64,000 bases of DNA from Sphingobacteriales bacterium (GTDB taxonomy: Bacteria; Bacteroidota; Bacteroidia; Chitinophagales; Chitinophagaceae). The notes below the pieces were generated by a model, which searched no databases, was not told the DNA's origin, and saw nothing but the letters and a program-made list of their open reading frames with translations. A program made the position numbers and the translations under genes. The stretch spans positions 124,001 through 188,000 of the forward strand of contig SEFT01000001.1 in the NCBI GenBank assembly GCA_004144175.1, read 5' to 3'. Positions 8,607 through 17,497 of the stretch are shown here, in pieces (the first letter of the stretch is position 1; every line of letters starts with the position of its first letter).

Positions 8607-9595
8607 TGATCATGTCAAGGCAAGTACATTTCTTTTGTTTTATGCTGTTTGGAGCGCTGTTGTTTACATCTTCCTGCACCAAAGATTTGAAGCTGCCCTC
8701 ATCAGGGCAAAAGAAGAAGATTGCGTTGTTTGGCGAACTGGTGGCGGGCGATAGTATTACCATACGCGGAGCGCAATCGCTCTCCTTATCTACCAATGAC
8801 ACAAGATTTGAACTGCCGTCAGATCTGTTTATCAATGTTGCGGAGGGCACAAACAATATTCCCCTTTCCGGGACCCCTGATGACCTTTCTACCTTAATAT
8901 TTTCTATCCCTTATAAGACGGTGCAACAAGCCTTTTCCGGCCGTATCTATACCGTAAGCGGTACGCATAGCACTATGGGGGTAGCTACTGCTACCGTAAA
9001 AATGCCTGCTGCATTTACAGCTACTTTAGAAGATACGAGCAGCACACTATATAACTCTACTCCAGTATTTAAGGTATCCATAAGTATAGACGATAAAAAA
9101 GGAGAGCGGAATTTCTATGTGATCGAAGCGGTGGCCCAGACCGTAGAGTTTTCGACAATTGAGTATCCCGGCACTCCTTTTCCGATAATTATTAATGATA
9201 CTAACTACACAAACTTCTACACACGACAAACAATCTACTCTAATGACCCGGCATCGGAGCATAGGCTGAGCGGTACTGCTTCGAGGCTCAACAAGCGCAT
9301 TTTGTTTTCGGACAGCCTGTTTAGAGTAAATCCGTATAAGACGGATATCTATATTCCGGTTGTTACTTATCCCGATTCGTTTGTGTATTACCAACCTCCA
9401 AAACGGACGATCGTATCTGTGAAGTCGGTTTCTGAAGATTATTATAATTTTCTAAAATCGTACGAGCAGTATGAACCTGTGAGCGGTTTTAATACCAGTG
9501 CGCCTGTACGTATGGACGGTAATGTACAGGGAGGGCTTGGCATGGTAGGCGGCGTATACCGTCACCAGTTTTTCTTCTGGATACCGACGCAGTAA
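8606..9595 (+). CDS. DUF4249 lipoprotein
   Basis: A 329-residue lipoprotein with the lipobox FTSSC (Cys24), followed by a beta-rich domain of the DUF4249 type (IALFGELVAGDSITIRGAQS near the start; RNFYVIEAVAQT; VKSVSEDYYNFLKSYEQY near the end). These proteins sit next to TonB receptors in Bacteroidota and are thought to be surface partners of the receptor. I chose ATG at 8606, which overlaps the receptor stop; a second ATG at 8612 would fit equally well. An upstream in-frame ATG at 8462 lies within the receptor and would destroy the signal sequence. Confidence 0.85.
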   Translation: MIMSRQVHFFCFMLFGALLFTSSCTKDLKLPSSGQKKKIALFGELVAGDSITIRGAQSLSLSTNDTRFELPSDLFINVAEGTNNIPLSGTPDDLSTLIFSIPYKTVQQAFSGRIYTVSGTHSTMGVATATVKMPAAFTATLEDTSSTLYNSTPVFKVSISIDDKKGERNFYVIEAVAQTVEFSTIEYPGTPFPIIINDTNYTNFYTRQTIYSNDPASEHRLSGTASRLNKRILFSDSLFRVNPYKTDIYIPVVTYPDSFVYYQPPKRTIVSVKSVSEDYYNFLKSYEQYEPVSGFNTSAPVRMDGNVQGGLGMVGGVYRHQFFFWIPTQ

Positions 9596-9617
9596 TAAAT
9601 ATCCCTGATTTTAAGGG

Positions 9618-9650
9618 TTGATATAGGGGTTTTATCAAAACTTACGTTTC
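9618..9650 (+). promoter_or_regulatory. Possible secondary promoter before the second receptor
   Basis: TTG at 9618-9620 and TACGTTTC at 9643-9650 are separated by 22 bp, matching the Bacteroidota TTG-N(17-23)-TAnnTTTG layout with one mismatch in the -7 box. They lie 30 bp before the receptor start at 9680, in an 84-bp gap that is wider than the other gaps in this operon. Confidence 0.3.
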
Positions 9651-9679
9651 TATAATAAATAAGATAGAAAAAGAAGCGT

Positions 9680-11989
9680 ATGAGATCAGCCCAATTCATA
9701 TCCTGCTTACTAACCATGGCATTTCTGCCAATGCTATTGTATGCACAGAATGTTACCGTCAGTGGATATGTGACCGAGAAGAAAAGCGGTGAGCGCGTTA
9801 CGGGTGCTACGGTCTACATTTCCAAAAAGAATATCGGTACCAGTACTAACACCTATGGCTTCTATTCGCTGACCTTTCCGGCAGATAGTGTAGAGCTAAG
9901 AGCATCATTCCTGGGCTTCCAGCCTTTCTCTGTCAGCCTGATGGCGAATAAAGATGTAAAGCTGGATATAGAACTCGAGCAGAGCAAAGACCTGAAGGAA
10001 GTAGTGGTAGTGGCTCAGAAAGATGCGATACAAACCCGTACGCAAATGAGCGCTATCGACCTTCCCATATCCACGATCAAATCTCTGCCTGCATTTTTGG
10101 GCGAGGTAGATATTATGAAGGCTATACAACTACTGCCGGGAGTACAAGCCGGTGGCGAGGGCTCATCGGGCCTGTATGTGCGCGGTGGTAGCCCTGACCA
10201 AAACCTGATATTGCTGGATGGTGTACCCGTGTATAATGCCAGCCACTTATTCGGTTTTTTCAGTGTTTTTAATGCTGACGCTATCCGTAGTGTAGATGTG
10301 ATAAAAGGAGGCTTCCCGGCGCACTATGGCGGGCGTCTTTCTTCTGTGATTGACATCAACATGAAGGAAGGGAATAAGAATAAGCTGCATGGCGAAGGTG
10401 GTGTAGGCATTATAGCCTCACGCCTTACACTAGAGGGGCCTATACAAAAAGGTAAATCTTCCTTTATGGTATCTGGTCGCCGTACTTATGTAGATGTACT
10501 GGCTGCGCCATTTATGCGCGGCCCAGTAAAGGCCGGCTACTACTTCTACGACCTGAATGGTAAGGTCAACTTTAAGCTGGGCGCTAAAGACCATATATAC
10601 TTTAGCGGCTATCTGGGCGATGATAAGTTTTATGCCAGCGAAAATAATGCAGAGGGGTTTGGAGGAAGCAGTACCAGTTTTAATTCTCAACTGAAATGGG
10701 GTAATATCACCGGTGTAGGCCGTTGGAACCATGAGTTCAATAAAAAGCTGTTTGGTAATCTTACTACCTATTATAGCCAGTACAAATTCTTAGTTTCGGC
10801 GCGTGAGAAGAGCACAATATTTAACAGCAAAGAAGAATTTTCCATGTCCTATTCGTCGGGTATCAACGACAAGGCCGTGAAGTATGACTTTGACTTCATA
10901 CCGGGCGCAAATCATTTTGTAAAGGCTGGCTTAGGGCTCATAAATCATACTTACAAACCGGGAATACAAAGCTCCAGAATTACGTCTTCTCTTGTTACTT
11001 ATGATACCACTATTGGTGCAAAGGATATTAATGCCAATGAAATGGATGTGTATATAGAGGATGATATACGCATCACCTCTAAGCTTAAAACAAATATTGG
11101 TGTGCATGCTACCGGATTTACTGTAGGGGGTGAATTTTTCAAGTCAATTCAGCCACGAGCAGCTGTGCGGTACCTGATAACAGATGACCTGAGTGCAAAG
11201 GCTTCATATGTGCAAATGAGCCAGTTTATCCACTTGCTAACTAACGCTTCTATTGGACTGCCAACAGACCTATGGGTACCTGTTACAAAGAAGGTTCCTG
11301 TACAGCAATCGCAGCAAGTAGCTGCAGGCCTAGCGTATACACACAAAACAGGCATAGAGGTTAGTGTGGAAGGTTACTACAAAACCATGGATAATGTAAT
11401 AGAGTATAAAGAAGGCGCAAGCTACTTCGGCGGCAGCAGCAACTGGGAAGACAAGATAACAATCGGTAAAGGTCGTAGTTATGGTGGTGAGTTGTTTATC
11501 CAAAAGAAGAAGGGGCAGTTTACGGGTATGTTGGGTTATACCTTATCATGGACCAACAGACAATTCGCTGATCTGAATAATGGTAGTCGTTTTCCGTATA
11601 AGTATGACAGACGACATGATTTTAAAGTAGCAGGTGTATTTAAAGTAAATAATACGATAGAACTAAGCGCTGAATGGGTATACGGAACCGGCCAGGCCGT
11701 AACAATACCAACCGCAGTAATACCGGGACTGGATGGCGGCCTGGTACAGCTATACGGCCCGCGTAATGGCTACAGGGCACCCGCATATCATCGTGGAGAC
11801 ATAAGCGCTAAGTTTAGTAAGACACATAAGAATTGGGAAAGCGCCTGGATCGTCAGCGTATATAACGTATATGATCGCCGCAACGCATTTTATATCTACA
11901 GTACTACAGGCCGCGAAGGTAATACCGTATTCAAGCAGGTAAGTCTGTTCCCTGTTTTACCATCCATAAGCTATCAGTTTAAATTTTAA
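9680..11989 (+). CDS. TonB-dependent receptor (no STN domain)
   Basis: An outer-membrane receptor of 769 residues. Signal peptide 1-22 (ending LLYAQ), carboxypeptidase-regulatory-like domain at about 25-110 (VTVSGYVTEKKSGERVTGAT), plug at about 140-240 (EVDIMKAIQLLPGVQAGGEG; LYVRGGSPDQNLILLDGVPV) and a barrel with the terminal Phe motif PSISYQFKF. It is similar to the receptor at 6018-8606 in the plug but lacks the STN domain, so it can take up substrate without signalling. It is followed by its own DUF4249 lipoprotein, making a second receptor/lipoprotein pair, probably a tandem duplication that lost or never had the sensor domain. Confidence 0.93.
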   Translation: MRSAQFISCLLTMAFLPMLLYAQNVTVSGYVTEKKSGERVTGATVYISKKNIGTSTNTYGFYSLTFPADSVELRASFLGFQPFSVSLMANKDVKLDIELEQSKDLKEVVVVAQKDAIQTRTQMSAIDLPISTIKSLPAFLGEVDIMKAIQLLPGVQAGGEGSSGLYVRGGSPDQNLILLDGVPVYNASHLFGFFSVFNADAIRSVDVIKGGFPAHYGGRLSSVIDINMKEGNKNKLHGEGGVGIIASRLTLEGPIQKGKSSFMVSGRRTYVDVLAAPFMRGPVKAGYYFYDLNGKVNFKLGAKDHIYFSGYLGDDKFYASENNAEGFGGSSTSFNSQLKWGNITGVGRWNHEFNKKLFGNLTTYYSQYKFLVSAREKSTIFNSKEEFSMSYSSGINDKAVKYDFDFIPGANHFVKAGLGLINHTYKPGIQSSRITSSLVTYDTTIGAKDINANEMDVYIEDDIRITSKLKTNIGVHATGFTVGGEFFKSIQPRAAVRYLITDDLSAKASYVQMSQFIHLLTNASIGLPTDLWVPVTKKVPVQQSQQVAAGLAYTHKTGIEVSVEGYYKTMDNVIEYKEGASYFGGSSNWEDKITIGKGRSYGGELFIQKKKGQFTGMLGYTLSWTNRQFADLNNGSRFPYKYDRRHDFKVAGVFKVNNTIELSAEWVYGTGQAVTIPTAVIPGLDGGLVQLYGPRNGYRAPAYHRGDISAKFSKTHKNWESAWIVSVYNVYDRRNAFYIYSTTGREGNTVFKQVSLFPVLPSISYQFKF

Positions 11990-12001
11990 AAATAGCCAGA
12001 C

Positions 12002-12931
12002 ATGAATAAGATTGTAAGGTCGTATATGCCATTGGTGGCTGCTGTGGCGCTGCTGTCGTCGTGCGAGAAGACCATAAAAGTTAATACACCTCCGCATACT
12101 TCTGCGCTGGTAATTAATAGCAGCACCATGACAGGTGAGACAATAAGTGTTGCCGTAGGTAGAAGCGCAGGTGTTACATCATACAAAACCTCGGCAGACC
12201 TGAACATCAATAGTGCAACAGTGGTACTCTCCGAGGATGGCGTACCTGTACAAGCGCTTACCTACGATCCGGTTAGCAGTATGTATAATTCTGCCTTGGT
12301 TGCCAAGCCTGGTAAAACCTACTCAATAAAGGCGAGTTTTGCGGGGTATACTGATGCCGAGGCGACAACGCTCGCTCCTGGTACAGTTAAGATAGAAGAG
12401 ATGAGGGTTACGCCGAATGCCAGAGCAACAAGCAATGAGCGCCAGGACGAGTTGTCAATTACCTTTACCGATCCTTCGGCAGCAGGTGACTACTATATGG
12501 TTACTATCCACTCATTACCACCACAGGGCCCCGATTCAAATAATATGCAATACAGCTATTCAGAATGCGTGTATTCGCCGGATCCTAGTATAGAGAGCAT
12601 TTCCAGCGATGAGATTGATCAGAATACCTGTCACTCTAGCGAGGGCCTGTTTTTCAGAGATGAGCTATTTAACGGCAAGCGCAAAGAATTGAAGTTGTAT
12701 GTAAGGGAAGGGTTCTCCCGAGCATTCTCGGTAATTGACAACGACACCCTGCGCCCTACTATTACACTGTATCATATGTCCGAGGCTTACTTCCGTTATA
12801 TGAAGACTGCGCAGGCTTCAAGGCAGAATGAAGGAAATCCTTTTGCCGAACCTGTGAGTGTATATAGTAATATAAAGAATGGCTACGGCATCTTCAGTGT
12901 GGTTAGCAGCGATGAAAAAGAGATAAAATAG
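12002..12931 (+). CDS. DUF4249 lipoprotein
   Basis: A 309-residue lipoprotein with lipobox LLSSC (Cys21). A DUF4249-type domain follows (TSALVINSSTMTGETISVAV; SIKASFAGYTDAEATTLAPG). It contains a Cys pair in CVYSPDPSIES and NTCHSSEGLFF, possibly a disulfide. It lies 12 bp after the second receptor and ends 26 bp before a strong hairpin terminator, so it is the last gene of the ECF operon. The function is inferred from the family and its pairing with the receptor. Confidence 0.85.
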   Translation: MNKIVRSYMPLVAAVALLSSCEKTIKVNTPPHTSALVINSSTMTGETISVAVGRSAGVTSYKTSADLNINSATVVLSEDGVPVQALTYDPVSSMYNSALVAKPGKTYSIKASFAGYTDAEATTLAPGTVKIEEMRVTPNARATSNERQDELSITFTDPSAAGDYYMVTIHSLPPQGPDSNNMQYSYSECVYSPDPSIESISSDEIDQNTCHSSEGLFFRDELFNGKRKELKLYVREGFSRAFSVIDNDTLRPTITLYHMSEAYFRYMKTAQASRQNEGNPFAEPVSVYSNIKNGYGIFSVVSSDEKEIK

Positions 12932-12957
12932 AAGAAGTTAATGGGTTGTATAAGTGT

Positions 12958-12985
12958 AGGGGCTGCATCTGCAGCCCCTTTCTGT
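12958..12985 (+). terminator. Rho-independent terminator
   Basis: AGGGGCTGCA at 12958-12967 and TGCAGCCCCT at 12970-12979 form a perfect 10-bp inverted repeat, followed by TTCTGTTT. It closes the receptor/lipoprotein operon and separates it from the sulfate-activation genes. Its position inside a longer possible reading frame from 12946 is one reason to start cysC at 13033. Confidence 0.85.
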
Positions 12986-13032
12986 TTAGTATTCCTTGTT
13001 TCTTAATGTTGAGTTGTAAATTAGTGCCAAAC

Positions 13033-13629
13033 ATGCAGGAAGATATTATCAGGCAAAACTATCAAGCAACCCGTAGCGAAAGAGAAACCGCCAACGGCCA
13101 TAAAGCGTTTACTATATGGCTCACCGGCTTTTCTGGCGCGGGCAAATCTACCATAGCCAATGCAACGGAGCAGATACTGATCAAGTCGTCGGTACAGGCA
13201 TTTGTGCTGGATGGTGATAATGTAAGATTGGGTCTTAATAGTGATCTTGATTTTTCGCGCAAAGGACGGAAGGAGAATATTAGACGGGTAAGCGAAGTCG
13301 CCAGGCTATTCAATGATGCAGGTATGGTTGTGATCACTGCATTTATTTCGCCCTACAGGTCCGACAGGGATCTTGCACGTACGGTCATTGGTGTTGATCG
13401 TTTTATAGAAGTATTTATAGATGCATCGTTGCAATGCTGTATGAGCCGTGATGTGAAGGGCTTGTACGAAAAAGCTCAGCAAGGTCTAATACCAAACTTT
13501 ACCGGTGTGAGCGATGCTTACGAAGTGCCGGAAACACCAGACATCCGGCTCCATACCGACGTTGAAAGTATACAGGAATCAGTAGATAGATTAATTTTGC
13601 TGCTTAAGAAACGTAAACTGATACCCTGA
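13033..13629 (+). CDS. cysC: Adenylylsulfate (APS) kinase
   Basis: Phosphorylates APS at the 3' position to make PAPS, the sulfate donor for sulfotransferases. It is 198 residues, normal for a stand-alone CysC. The P-loop GFSGAGKST is at 32-40, followed by the DGDNVRLGLNSDL motif, FSRKGRKENIRRVSEVA, and the ISPYRSDR loop. An in-frame ATG at 12946 would place the terminator hairpin inside the gene and add a hydrophobic leader not seen in CysC, so I prefer 13033. It overlaps cysD by one base. No cysH, cysI or cysJ is nearby, and the operon runs on into a sulfotransferase, pointing to sulfation, not sulfate reduction. Confidence 0.93.
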   Translation: MQEDIIRQNYQATRSERETANGHKAFTIWLTGFSGAGKSTIANATEQILIKSSVQAFVLDGDNVRLGLNSDLDFSRKGRKENIRRVSEVARLFNDAGMVVITAFISPYRSDRDLARTVIGVDRFIEVFIDASLQCCMSRDVKGLYEKAQQGLIPNFTGVSDAYEVPETPDIRLHTDVESIQESVDRLILLLKKRKLIP

Positions 13630-14519
13630 TGACACATTTGGACGAGCTGGAGTCAGAAGCGATATTTATTATAAGAGAGGCATATGCACAATTCGAAAAT
13701 CCTTGTATCCTTTATTCGGGCGGCAAGGATTCTATCGTTCTAACACATGTTGCAGCCAAGGCTTTTTTGCCTGCCCCAATACCATTTACATTAGTACATA
13801 TTGATACCGGCCATAATTTTCCGGAAACGCTTAACTACCGTGATGCGTATGCTAGAAAACTTAACGCAAATCTTGTGGTCGGCTCCGTACAGGATAGTAT
13901 AAATCGTGGTACTGTGGCCGAAGAGAAGGGGCCGCAGGCTAGCCGCAATAGGCTGCAGACAACAACATTGCTGGAAACCATCCAGCAACATCAATTTGAT
14001 GCCTGTTTAACCGGTGCCAGAAGGGATGAAGAGAAAGCACGCGCGAAGGAGCGGATATTTTCGCATCGCGATGCTTTCGGACAATGGCAGCCCAAGCACC
14101 AGCGCCCCGAGCTTTGGAACATCCTGAATGGTAAAAAGAGCTATGGTGAGCATTTCCGGATATTTCCGCTCAGCAACTGGACGGAGCTGGATATATGGCT
14201 GTATATTATGCAGGAGCAGATAGAACTGCCTGAACTTTATTATGCACACGAACGGGATTGCATTATTCGCAATGGTGTTATCCTTGCAGTTACAGAACAT
14301 ATTTCATTAATGCCTGGTGAGCATCCGCAGGCTATGAGCATCCGCTTCCGTACTATGGGCGACGCTACTATTACTGGTGCAGTACGCTCAATGGCTACCA
14401 ATACACAGCTGGTAATAGAAGAGTTGCTCAACTTTAGCGAAACGGAAAGGGGAAATAGGATGGACGATAAACGCTCGGAAACCAGCATGGAAGACCGAAA
14501 AAAGGAGGGCTACTTCTGA
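13629..14519 (+). CDS. cysD: Sulfate adenylyltransferase subunit 2
   Basis: The ATP-pyrophosphatase subunit of ATP sulfurylase, which makes APS from sulfate and ATP together with CysN. It has 296 residues with the PP-loop SGGKDS at 30-35, the TGARRDEEKARAKERIFS motif, and the typical C-terminus with RKKEGYF. It overlaps cysC and cysN by one base on each side (TGATG junctions), implying translational coupling and similar amounts of product. Confidence 0.96.
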   Translation: MTHLDELESEAIFIIREAYAQFENPCILYSGGKDSIVLTHVAAKAFLPAPIPFTLVHIDTGHNFPETLNYRDAYARKLNANLVVGSVQDSINRGTVAEEKGPQASRNRLQTTTLLETIQQHQFDACLTGARRDEEKARAKERIFSHRDAFGQWQPKHQRPELWNILNGKKSYGEHFRIFPLSNWTELDIWLYIMQEQIELPELYYAHERDCIIRNGVILAVTEHISLMPGEHPQAMSIRFRTMGDATITGAVRSMATNTQLVIEELLNFSETERGNRMDDKRSETSMEDRKKEGYF

Positions 14520-15763
14520 TGGAACTACTACGCATTATTACAGCCGGCAGTGTCGATGATGGTAAAAGCACGCTCATAGGCAGGCTGCTTTATGATTCTC
14601 AATCCTTGTTAACCGATCAGCTTTCAGCGCTGGAGCGTTCCAGCAAGAAAAAGGGTCTAAGTGCAATAGATTTCTCTTTGCTTACCGACGGCTTGAAGGA
14701 TGAGATAGAGCAGGGCATTACTATAGATGTAGCCTATCGCTATTTTGCCACAGGCAAGCGTAAATGTATTATTGCAGATACGCCCGGCCATGTTCAATAT
14801 ACCCGCAACTTTGTTACGGCAGCTTCAGGGGCTAACCTTGCTTTATTATTGATAGATGCCAGAAAAGGTGTAACCGAGCAAACACGCAGGCATTCACTTA
14901 TTGCTTCGCTGATGGGCATTAAGCACTTGGTTTTCTGTATTAATAAAATGGACCTGGTTGACTACCAAGAAACTATTTTTGAGGATATCAGAAAATCAGT
15001 TACTGAGCTGGTTTCAAAGCTTGAGATATATGATGTCCGCTTTATACCCATGTCCGCACTGCAGGGCGAGAACCTCGTGCACCGATCGGATAAAATGCCG
15101 TGGTACACAGGTTGGGGCTTGTTAGAGACATTGGAGAACACCCACATCTCAAGCGACCGGAATATGATAGATGGAAGATTCCCGGTACAAACTGTGATAC
15201 GGGTAAATACATCTGAAACACCTGACTACCGTGCCTATGCAGGGCAGGTATCGAGCGGTGTGTTTCGCGTGGGCGATGAAGTTGTAGTAATGCCGTCCGG
15301 TTTTTGTTCAAGGATATCGAAGATATTCGGAGCGAAGGGCTATGCTGATACTGCTGAGCCACCACAATCTGTTTCTATTATTTTGGAAGACGATATTGAT
15401 GTGAGCCGGGGCAATATGATCGTCAAAAAAAATAACCATGCAAGTGCGCTGCAGCAAATAGATGTAATGCTTTGCTGGCTGGATATGTCGGTCATGCAGC
15501 TCGGCCGCCGGTATGTAGTGAGGCATACTACGCAAGAGCTCAAAGGAATGATAAAAGACGTGGTATACAAGATCAATATCGATAGCTTCTCGCGTAACGA
15601 AGATGAAAAAGAGCTTAAAATGAATGATATTGCACGGGTAAAGCTGCAATTAAGCCAGCCACTGCTTTGCGATACATACCGGCTTAATCGTATTACCGGT
15701 TCTCTCATTCTTATAGATGAGCAAACTAATAATACTGTGGCCTCGGGAATGATAATGAATTAA
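14519..15763 (+). CDS. cysN: Sulfate adenylyltransferase subunit 1 (GTPase)
   Basis: The GTPase subunit that drives APS formation with CysD. It has 414 residues, with G1 GSVDDGKST at 10-18, G3 DTPGH at 87-91 and G4 NKMD at 142-145, then elongation-factor-like beta-barrel domains. It ends without a fused CysC domain, which agrees with the separate cysC upstream. Only 12 bp separate it from the PqqD-like gene, so sulfate activation and the lasso-peptide genes appear to share a transcript. Confidence 0.95.
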   Translation: MELLRIITAGSVDDGKSTLIGRLLYDSQSLLTDQLSALERSSKKKGLSAIDFSLLTDGLKDEIEQGITIDVAYRYFATGKRKCIIADTPGHVQYTRNFVTAASGANLALLLIDARKGVTEQTRRHSLIASLMGIKHLVFCINKMDLVDYQETIFEDIRKSVTELVSKLEIYDVRFIPMSALQGENLVHRSDKMPWYTGWGLLETLENTHISSDRNMIDGRFPVQTVIRVNTSETPDYRAYAGQVSSGVFRVGDEVVVMPSGFCSRISKIFGAKGYADTAEPPQSVSIILEDDIDVSRGNMIVKKNNHASALQQIDVMLCWLDMSVMQLGRRYVVRHTTQELKGMIKDVVYKINIDSFSRNEDEKELKMNDIARVKLQLSQPLLCDTYRLNRITGSLILIDEQTNNTVASGMIMN

Positions 15764-15775
15764 ATGAATTAGCAT

Positions 15776-16069
15776 ATGACTGCGACTATAGGACTGGAAA
15801 CAGTGTTAGTAAGAGATGATAAAAATTTCCTCGCCAACCCTGTGGGTGAAGAAATGGTTGTAATGGATATGAAAAGCGGAAATTATATAGGACTCAATCC
15901 TGTTGGTGCGCATATATGGAAGCTCCTGGAGACGCCACAGCCGGTTACTGCTATCATTGCCAACCTGATGGGCACGTATGAGGTGGATGAAGATACCTGT
16001 CGCAGCCAAACGCTTGAGTACCTTGATAAAATGGCCAGCCAGGGTTTGGTGCGTACTCAAGCTCGGTAA
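15776..16069 (+). CDS. PqqD-like RRE protein (lasso B1, leader recognition)
   Basis: A 97-residue PqqD-family protein (VGEEMVVMDMKSGNYIGLNP; GAHIWKLLETPQPV; YLDKMASQGLV), the RiPP recognition element fold. In lasso-peptide systems with a split B protein this subunit (B1) binds the precursor leader and delivers it to the peptidase and cyclase. It lies directly before the B2 peptidase, the usual B1-B2 order. The alternative, a PqqD domain in an unrelated RiPP pathway, is made unlikely by the B2 and cyclase neighbours and the absence of a radical-SAM gene. Confidence 0.9.
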   Translation: MTATIGLETVLVRDDKNFLANPVGEEMVVMDMKSGNYIGLNPVGAHIWKLLETPQPVTAIIANLMGTYEVDEDTCRSQTLEYLDKMASQGLVRTQAR

Positions 16070-16092
16070 TAAAACGAATGGGCCAACTTTAA

Positions 16093-16512
16093 ATGATGAA
16101 AAATTTGCTAACGGTGGCTATCTGGCTATTTATTAAGGCAGTTTTTATATCGGCCATAGTTCGCTTCACACTGCTGTTTCTTCCATTTAAAAAAGTACTG
16201 GGTTGGTTGGGTGAGCCTGGCAAGGAAACACCACAAGAGCTGATAGTATCAAACACGGTATATGCAGGCAAGGTCAAAACCGCCCTCTGGCGCTGTAATA
16301 AATATACTCCTTGGAAAACAGAATGTTATGTGCAGGCGTTAACGGCCAGAATCTTATTACGTCAAAAAGGAGTTCCATCTACTATTTACATTGGGTTCAG
16401 AAAAAATTACGATAGCCAATACGAGGGCCACGCATGGCTAAGGTCCGGGGAGTTAATTATAACCGGAGAAAAAGGTTACACTTCTTTCCAGGTGCATTCT
16501 TTTTTTTCCTGA
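16093..16512 (+). CDS. Lasso-peptide B2 protein (transglutaminase-like leader peptidase)
   Basis: A 139-residue cysteine protease of the lasso B2 family, which removes the precursor leader. A hydrophobic N-terminal segment (about 5-31) is followed by the nucleophile Cys78 in WKTECYVQALTARILLRQKG and His113 in GHAWLRSGELIITG. The third catalytic position, usually Asp in the CGD part of this motif, appears to be Glu120 here by my alignment. ATG at 16093 is directly followed by a second ATG at 16096. Only 23 bp separate it from the PqqD-like gene. Confidence 0.9.
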   Translation: MMKNLLTVAIWLFIKAVFISAIVRFTLLFLPFKKVLGWLGEPGKETPQELIVSNTVYAGKVKTALWRCNKYTPWKTECYVQALTARILLRQKGVPSTIYIGFRKNYDSQYEGHAWLRSGELIITGEKGYTSFQVHSFFS

Positions 16513-16593
16513 ACGCTATCTTGGTGCTGACACTAATTAAATGCACAATTCGTTTTCTTTGCAAACCGGGTTGGACAAAAATAACATACACCT

Positions 16594-17496
16594 ATGTATC
16601 AATACCATGGCTTCGGGCTGAATATAGCATCGGAAATTGAAATGCCGGAGTTATACGCCTATGCGTTCGATAAAGCGGATGTCACAATACATCTTGGGAA
16701 AATACCAGAGCAGCTTGAAGGCAATGCTGTAAAAAGGGCCTTTTCATTGATAGGTGAGCACGAATACACATTGCATGTAAAGAATGTTTCACGCTATTAT
16801 GCCGGTTATGGCAATAAAATTATAGTGGAGCCATACCAGGGTATTGATGACCGTAGTGTGCGTATTTTTTTACAAGGGACCATCATGGCCGCTATTCTAT
16901 ACCAGCGGGGCACCATACCGATGCACGCTTCAGCAATAGAAAGAGCGGGTAAGCTCATTCTTTTTGCAGGCCATTCCGGCGCCGGCAAATCTACTTTGCT
17001 CGCACATTTAGCGGTTAAAGGGCACACAATATTTACCGATGATATTTGCGTACTACAGCACGACATAGCAAACAATATAATAAGTGGTGCAGCATCGTAT
17101 CCTATGGTGAAGCTCTGGGAGGATGCAATCAACAAAATAGGTAGTGAAACCTATGATAAAGAATTTAAGGTCCGCCCAAATCTGCCGAAGTATGGACATT
17201 TCTTCCATGATAGCTTTAATCTTAAAACGCTTCCTGTAAGCAAAGTTTTTATATTGAATCCCGCCAGCTCAGCAAAGGAAATAAATTATAAGAAGTTAAA
17301 TGCTTTAGAATCGTTCAAGCGGGTAGAGCGGCAGGCGTATAGATATAGATTTGCCACAGGCGAAAGATTGCGCGGTCTGCACTTTTCATTAATGGCATCC
17401 TTAACTAACACAGTGCCGGTAATAGAAATGAGCCGTCCTGCAGGCTTTACAGGAGACATTCACGAATTTTCGAATCTAGTAGAAACACTGCTATAG
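16594..17496 (+). CDS. HPr-kinase/phosphorylase-like kinase (lasso tailoring kinase)
   Basis: A 300-residue protein with a divergent N-terminal domain and a C-terminal HPrK-like kinase core: P-loop GHSGAGKST at 126-134 and the acidic pair D149-D150 in FTDD. Homologues in lasso clusters (the paeninodin type) phosphorylate the side chain of the C-terminal serine of the precursor. The precursor here ends in Ser, which fits. An 81-bp gap separates it from the B2 gene, and the sulfotransferase follows 1 bp later. True HPr kinase is less likely, because there is no PTS gene nearby and the N-terminus differs. Confidence 0.85.
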   Translation: MYQYHGFGLNIASEIEMPELYAYAFDKADVTIHLGKIPEQLEGNAVKRAFSLIGEHEYTLHVKNVSRYYAGYGNKIIVEPYQGIDDRSVRIFLQGTIMAAILYQRGTIPMHASAIERAGKLILFAGHSGAGKSTLLAHLAVKGHTIFTDDICVLQHDIANNIISGAASYPMVKLWEDAINKIGSETYDKEFKVRPNLPKYGHFFHDSFNLKTLPVSKVFILNPASSAKEINYKKLNALESFKRVERQAYRYRFATGERLRGLHFSLMASLTNTVPVIEMSRPAGFTGDIHEFSNLVETLL

Positions 17497-17497
17497 T

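Noticed and set aside
12946-13032. Longer cysC starting at 12946
   Set aside because: It would include a strong terminator hairpin and a hydrophobic extension not seen in APS kinases; ATG 13033 gives the normal length.
13033-15763. cysCDN as the assimilatory sulfate-reduction operon
   Set aside because: No cysH, cysI or cysJ is adjacent and the operon runs into a sulfotransferase. A double use cannot be excluded without the rest of the genome.
16434-16640. Small plus-strand frame between the B2 and kinase genes as an extra precursor
   Set aside because: It overlaps both genes in another frame and lacks any lasso leader pattern.
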